The notes: generated by a model not told the origin, from the sequence alone. A DNA stretch of 53,847 nt from JACZSB01 sp965372015 (GCA_965372015.1 CBDVAP010000004.1:1-53847); one strand, 5' to 3'; shown: positions 43,243 to 51,561, counted from the stretch's first letter. A program made the numbers and translations.

Positions 43243-43257
43243 TGGCACAGTAATTGC
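43243..43257 (+). promoter_or_regulatory. Sigma-54 (RpoN) promoter motif
   Basis: TGGCAC, five bases, then TTGC exactly matches the -24/-12 consensus. A start site would lie near 43269, which is 25 bases before a small reading frame and about 225 bases before the lysozyme-like gene. RpoN and an activator gene are not in the window. Confidence 0.6.
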
Positions 43258-43293
43258 CCCTAATTATGCGACGGCCCACAGGCTATCAATGCA

Positions 43294-43473
43294 ATGTTAA
43301 ATCGACTTGAAATATCACCCAATCACCCCTCGCCTGAGGTCCACTCGGTCCCCGGACCGGAGGACGTCAGTGCACTGACCAGGGCCGCGCTTACCGTGGC
43401 CGCGACACCGAGGCAGGCCGGCTACAGCATGTCGGCCGGCTCCACAGCGGTGCCATCCGTTTCTCTCAACTAA
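43294..43473 (+). CDS. Possible small protein downstream of the sigma-54 motif
   Basis: A 59-codon frame opens with ATG about 25 bases after the predicted sigma-54 start site. The sequence (MLNRLEISPNHPSPEV... then VSALTRAALTVAAT) has no family resemblance, no signal peptide and only a weak ribosome-binding site. It may be a leader peptide or chance. Confidence 0.2.
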   Translation: MLNRLEISPNHPSPEVHSVPGPEDVSALTRAALTVAATPRQAGYSMSAGSTAVPSVSLN

Positions 43474-43492
43474 AATTCCCCCAAAGGTAATA

Positions 43493-44065
43493 ATGAAGTA
43501 CTTACAGGCATTCCTAATCTTGATTTGTATACCTATCCTGGTAGGCAGCAGTACACAGATAAATACCCCTGCCGGTATCCATTATCCGGACAAGCGCCGG
43601 CTGGTCCGGCTGGTGTTGGAAGGGATGGATCTCTGGACCGCCGGCTCCGAGGAGCTGGTCTTTCGCACCGGGGCGGTGGAGAGCATGTACCGTTTCCGCT
43701 ACTCCCTGCATAACGGTCCGGAGCTGGGCTATTGGCAGATCCACCCGGAAACCGCCAAGGACATCCTGTTCCGTTACCTGCAACGTCCCAGCAAAGCCGA
43801 ATTGAAGCAGAGCCTGGAGGCGGTATTAGGATACACGATCGATTACCTACATGAAAACCCTGACCGCCTGGAATCGCAGTTGCGCGATAACGATATTTTG
43901 GGCATTGCCTTGTGCCGCATCTGGTATGGTATGGCTCCCTACTACATTCCCCGGGCCGGCAACCTATGGGGCCAGGCGCTCATTTGGAAACGCTGGTTCA
44001 ATACCCACAAAGGCAACGGCTCCACCCGCATGTTTGTCCGCAAAGTGCACCGTTTCCGGGCCTGA
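43493..44065 (+). CDS. Exported lysozyme/transglycosylase-like protein, phage-type
   Basis: A 190-residue protein with a signal peptide (~1-20). The middle reads RTGAVESMYRFRYSLHNGPE, then LGYWQIHPETAKDILFRYLQ, and the end RAGNLWGQALIWKRWFNTHK. This resembles small proteins common in phages that combine a Glu in the T-x-A-V-E-S position with a G-x-W/F-Q-I/M-x-P-x-T motif, in the style of lytic transglycosylases. Glu in AVES would be the candidate catalytic residue. No other phage genes are near, so it may be a domesticated or standalone wall enzyme. An AAAGG site precedes the ATG. The assignment is by pattern only. Confidence 0.5.
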   Translation: MKYLQAFLILICIPILVGSSTQINTPAGIHYPDKRRLVRLVLEGMDLWTAGSEELVFRTGAVESMYRFRYSLHNGPELGYWQIHPETAKDILFRYLQRPSKAELKQSLEAVLGYTIDYLHENPDRLESQLRDNDILGIALCRIWYGMAPYYIPRAGNLWGQALIWKRWFNTHKGNGSTRMFVRKVHRFRA

Positions 44066-44303
44066 TACTCTCCTCCTTTAGACGCATTATCTTAATACCA
44101 TCCCTGACCAGTAGATCTTAGTACCACCGGGACCCAGCCGGCCCTGGAACGGATTACATCCATACAAGGCCTACTGGTTCGGCTGGCATAATTTTTACCG
44201 CAAACTGAAACTATCCGGCCCTGAACGACGGGTGTCACCCTTATCATCAGCCAGCTTAAATTTACGGCTCGCATGGCGGTTTACAAGTTGAGGGAGACAC
44301 ACC

Positions 44304-45716
44304 ATGAAATTTGCCCATTCCATTTATAGTATCCTGGGTCTGTTGACGGCGATGGCGGTAATTCCACCGCGGGCCGCTGCCCAGGATTTTTTCCCCTACC
44401 CGGTGAAGAAGACCACCCTGGATAATGGGTTGGATATTTTGATTGTGGAAATGCCCGAATTCAAGGATGTGCTCAGTTTCAATATGCTCGTCCTGGTGGG
44501 GGCCCGTAACGAGGTGGAAGCGGGGAAGACCGGTTTCGCTCACCTGTTCGAACATATCATGTTTCGCCATAAGTTTCAAGGTGAGCCGAACGGCTACGAC
44601 CAGGCCATCGACCGGCTGGGTGCTCACAATAACGCCTGGACTTGGTTCGATGTTACCTTTTACCACCCGCTGACATTCACCACCAACTTGGAAGCCGTCA
44701 CCCGCCGCTCCGGGGAGGTGATTCCCGGCCTGCTGGAGCTCGAGGCTGCCCGCTTCACGGCCCTTAACTTCGATGAAGAAATTTTTAAAACGGAGACCGG
44801 CGCCGTATTGGGGGAGTATCGCAAAAGCGCCACCAGTCCCAGCCTGGCAATGAGCGAAAAACAGCTGGCGCTGGCGTATCCTGATCATTCCTATGGACAC
44901 ACTACGATGGGGTTCTACGAAGATGTGATCGATATGCCCAACCACTATGAGCACGCCCGCTGGTTCCATAGCACCTATTATCGACCTAATAACTGTGTCC
45001 TGGTGGTAGCGGGAGATGTTTCGCAGGAGAGCTTGCTGCCCGGTCTAGAGGCCGCCTTCGGTGGTTGGGAGCCGGGAGATATCCCCGCGGTGCCGGGCCT
45101 CGATCCGAACCTCAACGGTGAGAAACGCGGCGAAGTGCCTTGGGAGGCCCCGGTGCCGCCCCGAGTCAGCGTATCCTACCTGTCGCCCCGCTTCGTGGCG
45201 GGCAGTAAAGCCACGGCTGTAGGCCAAGTGCTGGGGGAACTGCTCACTTCCGAATCGGCGCCCCTGTATCGGCTGCTGCGGTCTGAGAAAAAAACGGCCA
45301 GCTCGCTATACTTGAGCGCCACTGAGGGCTTTGCGCCCCGGTTGGTGGAGCTCGATGCCCAGCTGTTCAGTGATCAGTATGCTGGAAAGGGGACGGCGCT
45401 CGTCGAGGAGCTGATCGATGATGTTATCGCGGGCTGTGAGGACTTGAAGCACTTCTCGGAGCTGGAGGGCGCCGGGCAGCTGCTGGAGATGGTCAAGAGT
45501 AAATACAAATATGACCTGCTGGCCCAGCTGAACAGTCCCGCCAATGTGGCCCTCAACCTGGCGTACTATTATCGGTTCGAACGTGATCCCCAGGTACTGG
45601 ACCGGTTGGTCCGATCGGTTCAGGAACTCACCCCCGGCGATATCGATGCCTTCGCCCGGGACTATTTCGTGGCGGACAATCGAGTGGTGGTCACCCTGGC
45701 CCCGGTTCAGGAATAA
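44304..45716 (+). CDS. M16 family zinc peptidase, catalytic member
   Basis: A signal peptide (to about residue 29, PRAAAQD) is followed by an M16B domain with the inverted zinc motif HLFEH (His80, Glu83, His84). The third ligand probably lies in GAVLGEYRKS (Glu171). At 470 residues it has the usual two halves. A GAGGGAGA ribosome-binding site is present. The next gene encodes an M16 homologue without the zinc site, the classic active/inactive pair of M16B peptidases, so the two likely form a heterodimer in the periplasm or outer membrane. Confidence 0.94.
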   Translation: MKFAHSIYSILGLLTAMAVIPPRAAAQDFFPYPVKKTTLDNGLDILIVEMPEFKDVLSFNMLVLVGARNEVEAGKTGFAHLFEHIMFRHKFQGEPNGYDQAIDRLGAHNNAWTWFDVTFYHPLTFTTNLEAVTRRSGEVIPGLLELEAARFTALNFDEEIFKTETGAVLGEYRKSATSPSLAMSEKQLALAYPDHSYGHTTMGFYEDVIDMPNHYEHARWFHSTYYRPNNCVLVVAGDVSQESLLPGLEAAFGGWEPGDIPAVPGLDPNLNGEKRGEVPWEAPVPPRVSVSYLSPRFVAGSKATAVGQVLGELLTSESAPLYRLLRSEKKTASSLYLSATEGFAPRLVELDAQLFSDQYAGKGTALVEELIDDVIAGCEDLKHFSELEGAGQLLEMVKSKYKYDLLAQLNSPANVALNLAYYYRFERDPQVLDRLVRSVQELTPGDIDAFARDYFVADNRVVVTLAPVQE

Positions 45717-45779
45717 GTGTCGGTTATGGCTGGGCCTAAGATGAATTTCCCCGACTGGTAAAGACAAGGAATCAGTTCC

Positions 45780-47375
45780 ATGAGAATATATTTACTGCTG
45801 CTACTAATGGCTGGTATCACCTCGGTGGGCGCGAAGAAGATCAAACTATTGGCGCTGGATTCCCCCTCGGGAATGGTGCAGGTGCGAGTGATGGTACGGG
45901 CTGGTTCGGCCTACGATCCTCCCGGCCGTGAGGGGCTGGCGGCCCTCACCGCGGAAATGCTGATCGAGGGTGGCTTCGGGCCGGCGGGTGATCCGGTTAC
46001 CAAGGAGAGGCTGGCGGAGATCACCCGGCCCTGGGGTAGCGCTGCCCGGCCGAATGTCAGGGTGGAGAAAGAGACTTCCACCTTTAGGTTCACGGTCCCG
46101 CTGGAGGCGTTCGAAGAATATGCCGGCCGGATAATGAAACCCATGTTTAGCCAGCCGCTGTTTGCCTCCGAAGAGCTCGACCGCTTGCGCAAAGAGACCC
46201 AGGTATATATCGAATCGACGCTGCGGCTTGAGAACACCGAGCTGCTGGGGCTGTATGCCCTCGACAACTACATTCATGAAGGAACGCCCTACGGTCATTT
46301 GCCGCAAGGGACTGTCCAGGGGGTAGGCCAGGTCGCGGTGGGCGATCTGCAGCGCTTCTACAGGTCTTACTATACACCCAAAAACATCACGGTGGGTGTC
46401 TCCACCGCCGCCCCGCGGATTCACGCCCTGATCCAGGATGCCCTCAGTGGGGTGGGCCGGGGGATCAAGGCCAAAAAGCTGAAGAAGCCGAAAGCCTCCG
46501 CCGCCCCTGCTGTAACCGGCCGCCGCCTGCTGATAGTCAGCCAGCCCACCACCATCGCCACCGGTATCCACCTGGGGTTCCCCATCCGGGTGGGTCGCCA
46601 AGACCCGGATTACTGGCCCCTGTATGTGGCCAATGTGGCTTTCGGTACCCACCGGGACGGTTTCGGCCGCCTGTATTCCGACATCCGCCAGGCCCGGGGG
46701 TACAATTACGGCGACTACTCCTATATCGAGTGGTTCCAGAGCCGGCCCTTTGCCCTCTTTCCGCCTCCCAATGTGCCCCGGCGGGAACAATACTTCAGCA
46801 TCTGGATCCGGCCGGTGGCCCACGAGTATGCCCACCATATCACCAAAGCCGCCACCTGGGAGCTGGAGAACCTGATTGCCGACGGACTCACCGCCGCACA
46901 GGTCGAGCTGGCCAAGAACAAGGCCAAGGTACTCTATCTGAACCTGGCCGAAACCGCCGGTCGCCTGCTGAGCTATCGGATGGACGACGACTTTTACGGG
47001 CTCGACCAAGGCTATCTGGATAGTTACTTGCAGGCTATCGACCGGGTGTCTGTCGAGCAGGCCAACGGTGCTATTAAGCGTCATTTGCAATCGGCAACCC
47101 TAAAGTACGTGATCGTTACCGATGAGGAGTGGGCGCCGCGTCTGGCCGAGGACATCACCGCCGGCAGTAACGCCAAAGGTAAAGGTCCGGCCGAGTATAA
47201 TCTACCGGGTCACGATGAGGGTGGTGTGATGGTGTATGACATTCTGCCGGAAATGGAGGAGATCATTCGCCGGGACCAGGAGTGGGAAAATCATCCCCTG
47301 AACATTCCCGCCGGCAATATCCGGGTGATCAGCTCGGAGCAGCTATTCGAAAATGCCCGGCTGATTGGGCCCTAG
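45780..47375 (+). CDS. M16 family peptidase homologue, zinc site missing
   Basis: 531 residues with signal peptide (~1-18). The fold and repeat pattern are those of M16, for example MVRAGSAYDPPGREGLAALT near the start and FYRSYYTPKNITVGVSTA. The position of HxxEH is LAALTAEML, so it cannot bind catalytic zinc. Such inactive partners (as in mitochondrial and Sphingomonas/Bacteroidota pairs) help hold the substrate. It follows the active subunit by 63 bases with an AAGGA site. The last ~70 residues, after LPGHDEGGVMVYDILPEM, have no clear match. Confidence 0.9.
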   Translation: MRIYLLLLLMAGITSVGAKKIKLLALDSPSGMVQVRVMVRAGSAYDPPGREGLAALTAEMLIEGGFGPAGDPVTKERLAEITRPWGSAARPNVRVEKETSTFRFTVPLEAFEEYAGRIMKPMFSQPLFASEELDRLRKETQVYIESTLRLENTELLGLYALDNYIHEGTPYGHLPQGTVQGVGQVAVGDLQRFYRSYYTPKNITVGVSTAAPRIHALIQDALSGVGRGIKAKKLKKPKASAAPAVTGRRLLIVSQPTTIATGIHLGFPIRVGRQDPDYWPLYVANVAFGTHRDGFGRLYSDIRQARGYNYGDYSYIEWFQSRPFALFPPPNVPRREQYFSIWIRPVAHEYAHHITKAATWELENLIADGLTAAQVELAKNKAKVLYLNLAETAGRLLSYRMDDDFYGLDQGYLDSYLQAIDRVSVEQANGAIKRHLQSATLKYVIVTDEEWAPRLAEDITAGSNAKGKGPAEYNLPGHDEGGVMVYDILPEMEEIIRRDQEWENHPLNIPAGNIRVISSEQLFENARLIGP

Positions 47376-47427
47376 AACAGGGGTGTTCCTTAACGTCACT
47401 GGTTGAAACCTCACCCCCGTCCTGAAA

Positions 47428-47498
47428 CCCCGCTGGAAGCGGGGCGGCCGTCCCCTCTCCGCATGCGGAGAGGGGCTTTACGGAGTAAAGGGGAGAGG
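47428..47498. repeat. Intergenic palindromic element, copy 1
   Basis: CCCCGCT/AGCGGGG (7-bp stem, 47428-47444) is followed by a perfect 24-bp palindrome (47452-47475, arms CCCCTCTCCGCA and TGCGGAGAGGGG), then a smaller hairpin CTTTAC/GTAAAG (47476-47490) and a purine tract GGGAGAGG. The same architecture recurs twice at 48688-48892. The rest of the 312-base gap (47376-47687) shows no gene. Confidence 0.75.
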
Positions 47499-47687
47499 TT
47501 AAAACGGAACGCAGCCCCACGATTAGCCATTAGTAGAAGGTCTAATATTTCGGGGGAACTCCCGGCTCGTTTCCCCTTTCCGCCTGCTGGCGAACAACCG
47601 TACATTCCGGGGTGTCCACAAACGATTCGTATCGGCTCGAACGCATAGCCTTAAGAGATTTCACGCTCCTCATCGGGAGTTGATAAG

Positions 47688-48599
47688 GTGATTCATCCCA
47701 AGCTACTGCCTATCGCCTTTTCTCTAGCAATCTTGACCTCCCTAATCGGTGCTCAGACCAACGTGGCCATCATCCCCCTGGACGCCAAAGGTGTGTCCGA
47801 TATTGAGGCCAGCGTGCTCACCGACCGCTTGGCCTTCGAACTGTTCAAGACCGGACTGTTCACGGTCCTGGAGCGGGGCAAGATGGAAGAGATACTGGCT
47901 GAGCAGGACTTCCAGCTCACCGGTTGTGTAACGGAGGAGTGCCTGGTGGAAGTGGGGCAACTGCTGGGCGTGGAGCAGATGCTGGCCGGCAGCGTCAGCA
48001 AGATCGGGAACACCTATTCGGTGCTCCTGCGACTGATCGACGCAGAAAGCGGGGCCATCGTGAAGGTGGCCGGCTACGAACACCAGGGGACCATAGACCA
48101 GTTATTATGCCAGGGCATGGGCGTTGTGGCCCTCAGCATCGCCGGAGATCCGGTGGAGCGAGCCTCCCCCGTAATTCCCTTGGCGAACAAGGGTGTGGCG
48201 TCCTCTGCCCAAGGGCATATTTATGTATTTCCTAGGTTGGGAGTAGGTTTTTCGGACATGGGTCCAGGTTTGTCCGCGGGCGGCCAAATCGGTTACGGCA
48301 ATGAATCCTGGGGGAAAGTGTTTATCGATTTCTTAGGTATAACACCTGAGAGCTTTAGCACATTAGTGCTATACGAACCTGGTTTCAGGCCACTGTATTG
48401 GCAAGTAGGTTTGGGATATAATGAAACTGGCAGCATAGGAAATGGCTTAGTGATTCGCGTCGGTCTGGGCTATAATTATGCCTTGGGCAATTATCTCTTG
48501 CTCAGACCGGCGCTGGAGCTCGACCTGGGATTCGAGCAGCGCACGAGCAACGCTGCCATCCACCTCAATTTTGGCTTCAAAACGCCGAATCTGTGGTGA
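47688..48599 (+). CDS. CsgG-like N-terminal domain fused to a beta-rich outer-membrane-type domain
   Basis: A signal peptide (~1-22) precedes a CsgG/DUF2380-like domain (~23-150): VAIIPLDAKGVSDIEASVLT, FTVLERGKMEEILAEQDFQL, then CVTEECLVEVGQLLGVEQML and AGSVSKIGNTYSVLLRLIDA. The second half (~180-303) is glycine/aromatic-rich with alternating strands, such as WGKVFIDFLGITPES and GYNYALGNYLLLRP, ending like a small beta-barrel. It is more AT-rich than the first half, suggesting a different origin or looser selection. The GTG at 47688 is the inferred start. Role unknown; perhaps surface-assembly related. Confidence 0.75.
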   Translation: MIHPKLLPIAFSLAILTSLIGAQTNVAIIPLDAKGVSDIEASVLTDRLAFELFKTGLFTVLERGKMEEILAEQDFQLTGCVTEECLVEVGQLLGVEQMLAGSVSKIGNTYSVLLRLIDAESGAIVKVAGYEHQGTIDQLLCQGMGVVALSIAGDPVERASPVIPLANKGVASSAQGHIYVFPRLGVGFSDMGPGLSAGGQIGYGNESWGKVFIDFLGITPESFSTLVLYEPGFRPLYWQVGLGYNETGSIGNGLVIRVGLGYNYALGNYLLLRPALELDLGFEQRTSNAAIHLNFGFKTPNLW

Positions 48600-48687
48600 G
48601 CACCCACCTCTCCCGCCCTGGCCGGGCAGGCCGCAGGCGGGGAAGTGAGCGGGGCGGGTTCGCTTCCGGTGACTTTTCAATCGGGTG

Positions 48688-48892
48688 TGCCTAAGAAAAC
48701 CCTTTCTTCTCGCTGGCGCGAGTTCCTTCCCTTATAAGGGAAGGAGTAGCGGTTAATTGGTGATTGGGTGTTAATATCAGGATAATGCCACAACTGGTGA
48801 CGTAGACCGTTAGCACAGCTCAATCCCGTATTCCCTCCCTTCAAAAGGGAGGGGCCTCGCGAAGCGAGAGGGGAGGGTTTCTTAAGAGGCTT
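48688..48892. mobile_element. MITE-like element with terminal inverted repeats (copies 2 and 3)
   Basis: Two ~55-base ends are inverted copies of each other around an 86-base core. The left end reads inward as GCCTAAGAAAACCC, a CTCGC/GCGAG hairpin (48709-48722), then a perfect 20-bp palindrome (48725-48744). The right end, read on the other strand, has GAAACCC, a CTCGC/GCGAG hairpin (48856-48868) and a CCCTCCCTT/AAAGGGAGG palindrome. No coding frame is inside and no target duplication was seen. It lies in the 365-base gap before the pduS-like gene, which otherwise holds no gene. Confidence 0.6.
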
Positions 48893-48964
48893 CACTCACT
48901 AGCGGATGTGAGTTACGAGTTGCTAACTACAACTACCTGATCATTTGAACATAAACTCATTTCC

Positions 48965-50314
48965 ATGCCCGAAACTACCACACCCACAAACCTGATTCAA
49001 CTGGCCCGTGAAAACGGCGTGATCGGCGCCGGCGGCGCTGGTTTCCCAACCTACCGTAAGCTGGAAAGTTCCGTCGATACGGTCATCGCCAACGGCGCCG
49101 AGTGCGAGCCGCTGCTGTATAAGGACCAGCGCCTGATGGAGCACTATGCCGCCGAGGTAGTGGCCGGGTTGCAGGCCCTGCAAAAGGCCACCGCTGCTAA
49201 ACGGGCGGTGATCGGCCTAAAGGCCAAGAACCGGGCGGCGTTGGTGGCTCTCAAAAAGGTTCTCCCCGACACCTCTATCGAAATAGCCCAGCTAGACGAT
49301 GTCTATCCTTCAGGGGACGAAGTGGACCTGGTCTACCAGGTCACCGGCCGGCAGATCCCCACCGGCGGCTTGCCGCTGGAAGTGGGGGTGGTGGTCAACA
49401 ACGTGGAGACGCTGGTGAATCTCCATCGCGCTGGCCGGGGTGAGCCGGTGACAAGCAAGCTACTCAGTGTGGTGGGGGCCGTGGCTCAGCCGCGTACATT
49501 CTGGGCTCCTGTCGGTGCTTCCTATCGCCAGGTGCTGAAGTTTTGCGGTGGGGCCACCATACCCGAGATCGCCGTAGTTGATGGCGGGCCGATGATGGGC
49601 CGGGTGGGCCTTGACCTGGAGACTCCCATCACCAAGACCTGCGGCGGGCTGATTATCTTACCGGCCGATCATCACCTGGTAGGGCGCAAAAGTGAGCCCG
49701 AGGCGCACTATAAACGGGTGGGCAAGTCCGCCTGTGACCAGTGTTTGCTGTGCACCGAGCTGTGCCCCCGCTACCTGCTCGGTTACCCGGTGCAGCCCCA
49801 CCTGGTGATGCGGGCCCTGGAGTTCTCAGGCCCCCAATCGCGGGAGCTGGGACGTTGGGCCCAGGTGTGCAGCGAGTGTAACGTCTGTTCCCTGTATGCC
49901 TGCCCCGAAGGGCTCAACCCCCGGGACATATGCCGCTCGGCCAAGGGAGAATTATCTCGAAATAACAGTAGCTGGAGCCTTATGGAACTATCCGAATTAA
50001 CTCAGCCCATGCACCCCATGCGGCCCTACCGGCAGGTGCCCACCGCTATGCTTAAAAGGCGTCTGGGACTGGAGGAATGGGACCGGGCCGCGCCCCTGGT
50101 CCGCGATAAAATGGCGGTGGACCGGGTAGCACTGCCGTTGGACCAGCACCTGGGGGCCCCGGCCACTGCGGTAGTGCAGGTGGGTAATGAGGTGGCTGTT
50201 GGCGATGTGATAGCCACGGTGGACGAGGAGCAACTGGGTGCCTGGCTCCATGCCAGTATCGACGGTAGGGTTACCGGGATAGACGGGACAATAACCATTG
50301 AGGTGGCCGCATGA
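48965..50314 (+). CDS. pduS: PduS-like NADH/flavin, iron-sulfur oxidoreductase (RnfC family)
   Basis: 449 residues in the RnfC/PduS layout: a glycine-rich nucleotide/FMN motif GVIGAGGAGFPTYRKL (residues ~19-34) and the V-VNNVETLVN segment. An SLBB-type unit (WAPVGASYRQVLKFCGG) comes next. Two [4Fe-4S] groups follow, CDQCLLCTELCP and CSECNVCSLYACP, and then a C-terminal barrel-sandwich. PduS is the cobalamin reductase of propanediol-using microcompartments and passes electrons across the shell through PduT. The next gene encodes PduT and overlaps the stop by 4 bases. No other microcompartment genes occur in the window. Confidence 0.88.
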   Translation: MPETTTPTNLIQLARENGVIGAGGAGFPTYRKLESSVDTVIANGAECEPLLYKDQRLMEHYAAEVVAGLQALQKATAAKRAVIGLKAKNRAALVALKKVLPDTSIEIAQLDDVYPSGDEVDLVYQVTGRQIPTGGLPLEVGVVVNNVETLVNLHRAGRGEPVTSKLLSVVGAVAQPRTFWAPVGASYRQVLKFCGGATIPEIAVVDGGPMMGRVGLDLETPITKTCGGLIILPADHHLVGRKSEPEAHYKRVGKSACDQCLLCTELCPRYLLGYPVQPHLVMRALEFSGPQSRELGRWAQVCSECNVCSLYACPEGLNPRDICRSAKGELSRNNSSWSLMELSELTQPMHPMRPYRQVPTAMLKRRLGLEEWDRAAPLVRDKMAVDRVALPLDQHLGAPATAVVQVGNEVAVGDVIATVDEEQLGAWLHASIDGRVTGIDGTITIEVAA

Positions 50315-50862
50315 GTGTCATCTCCATTGGTATGGTGGAACTCACCTCCATCGCCAAGGGGTTCCAGGCCGCCGACGCCATGCTCAAAGCCGCCCGGGTG
50401 GAGCTGCTGATGAACCGCTCGATCTGTCCCGGTAAGTTCATGGTGGCAGTATCCGGCGAGGTGGCGGCGGTGGAGGCGGCAGTGCAGGCCGGTACTGCCG
50501 TGGCTGGCCCCACGGTGGTGGACCAATTCGTCATCCCCCATATCGATGGGCGGATACTCCCGGCTATCTCCGGCGCCAACACCCCCGAGAATCGCGGCGC
50601 CTTGGGGATCATTGAGACCTTCTCAGTGGCCTCCTGCATCGAAGCCGCCGACGCTGCCTTAAAAGCCGCCGATGTAGACTTGATCCAGCTGCACCTGGCT
50701 ATGGCTATCGGTGGCAAGGCCTACGTGACTCTCACCGGTGCGGTGGCGGCGGTGGAAACGGCCACTCTGGCCGGGGTGGACCATATCAAGGCCAAGGGGT
50801 TATTGGTGCAGCGGGTGGTTATACCCCAGCCCAGGGAAGAGATCCTGCTGGATCGGATCTGA
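50311..50862 (+). CDS. pduT: PduT-like tandem-BMC-domain shell protein with an Fe-S cysteine
   Basis: 183 residues made of two BMC domains (about 4-85 and 95-180), the layout of trimeric BMC-T shell proteins. Domain starts are IGMVELTSIAKGFQAADAML and GALGIIETFSVASCIEAADA. Cys39 in SICPGKFM occupies the place of PduT Cys38, which ligates one [4Fe-4S] cluster at the centre of the trimer. It is translationally coupled to the PduS-like gene. Together they form a transshell redox conduit, yet no hexameric or pentameric shell proteins or cargo enzymes are adjacent. Confidence 0.93.
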   Translation: MSVISIGMVELTSIAKGFQAADAMLKAARVELLMNRSICPGKFMVAVSGEVAAVEAAVQAGTAVAGPTVVDQFVIPHIDGRILPAISGANTPENRGALGIIETFSVASCIEAADAALKAADVDLIQLHLAMAIGGKAYVTLTGAVAAVETATLAGVDHIKAKGLLVQRVVIPQPREEILLDRI

Positions 50863-51178
50863 GCCGGTCCGGGGATAAATTGTCCCCCGGCTGATGGAAA
50901 ATAAGGCTTGTTTCGGGTATGATTCAGGTGGAAGTTTCCCCCGGCTCATGTTTGTTGTCTTGCTTTGTTCGAATCAGATTGCTGGTAGTTTTAATCTCAC
51001 CGCTCTATTCCCTTTTAACAAAGAAATTCACTTCGAAGTGAGCTCCGGGTGCTCCCACGATTCGCGCCGTCATGTATAGCGGTGCAAGTCTGGAGCGAGT
51101 TCAAATCGCAGGTCCTACAATCAGCCCGGTGAGGCCAGTCGCCTCAGGGATCGGCAGTAGCATAGAGGAATCAAAATC
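50863..51178 (+). other. Intergenic region before the RRM gene
   Basis: 316 bases. A GC-rich hairpin right after pduT (CCGGGGA at 50869-50875 with TCCCCCGG at 50883-50890) may end that transcript, though no T-run follows. A 61-codon frame at 50894-51079 shows no family resemblance and is not counted as a gene. The last ~120 bases are the probable leader of the RRM gene; RRM genes of this type often have regulatory leaders, but no motif is identified. Confidence 0.5.
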
Positions 51179-51445
51179 GTGAAGAAATTATACGTGGGTA
51201 ATATACCGTTCACCACTACCGAGGAAGAGATCAAGGCCATGTTTGAGCCTTTTGGCCCGATAGAATCTATGAACCTGATCCATGACCGTGATACCGGTCG
51301 TTTTCGGGGTTTCGGATTCGTGGAGTTGGAAGATGCTATGGCCGAAAAGGCCCGGGCCGAGCTCGATGGTAAGGATGTGGGTGGTCGCATGCTGAGGGTT
51401 AACGAAGCCGACGACCGGCCTCGCAAACGGGATTATCGCTGGTAA
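51179..51445 (+). CDS. RRM-type RNA-binding protein
   Basis: 88 residues consisting of a single RNA-recognition motif. RNP2 is KLYVGNIPF (residues ~3-11) and RNP1 is RFRGFGFVEL (~41-50), with the aromatic residues that stack on RNA. The basic end (RPRKRDYRW) suits RNA binding. Single-RRM proteins of this type are common in cyanobacteria, Bacteroidota and related groups and often respond to cold. The GTG at 51179 is preceded by AGAGGA. A strong terminator follows at 51482. Monocistronic. Confidence 0.95.
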   Translation: MKKLYVGNIPFTTTEEEIKAMFEPFGPIESMNLIHDRDTGRFRGFGFVELEDAMAEKARAELDGKDVGGRMLRVNEADDRPRKRDYRW

Positions 51446-51481
51446 GGTTGATCTACCCGGCTTAACACCCATTCTATGAAC

Positions 51482-51512
51482 AAAGGACGTGTCTTCGGGC
51501 GCGTCCTTTTCT
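51482..51512 (+). terminator. Intrinsic terminator with UUCG loop
   Basis: AAAGGACGTGTC pairs with GGCGCGTCCTTT (12-bp stem including two G-U pairs) around a TTCG tetraloop, followed by TTCTT. Located 37 bases after the RRM stop, between it and the convergent membrane-protein gene. Confidence 0.9.
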
Positions 51513-51561
51513 TATCCCGGCGGGTTAGCCGGAGAAAATCGCCCCGGCGGTGGTACGCCGG

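Larger units (their letters stand above)
42994..43492 (+). other. Intergenic region with a sigma-54 promoter motif
   Basis: These 499 bases carry no well-supported gene. They contain a sigma-54-type -24/-12 element (43243-43257) and a 59-codon reading frame (43294-43473), listed separately. No terminator with a T-run was found after the S8 gene. Confidence 0.6.

Noticed and set aside
45846..47090. 414-codon minus-strand frame opposite the second M16 gene
   Set aside because: Antisense shadow of a clearly conserved gene; composition is His/Gly/Pro-rich as expected for a mirror frame.
50894..51079. 61-codon frame between pduT and the RRM gene
   Set aside because: No homology, weak start, and composition unlike neighbouring genes; treated as intergenic.
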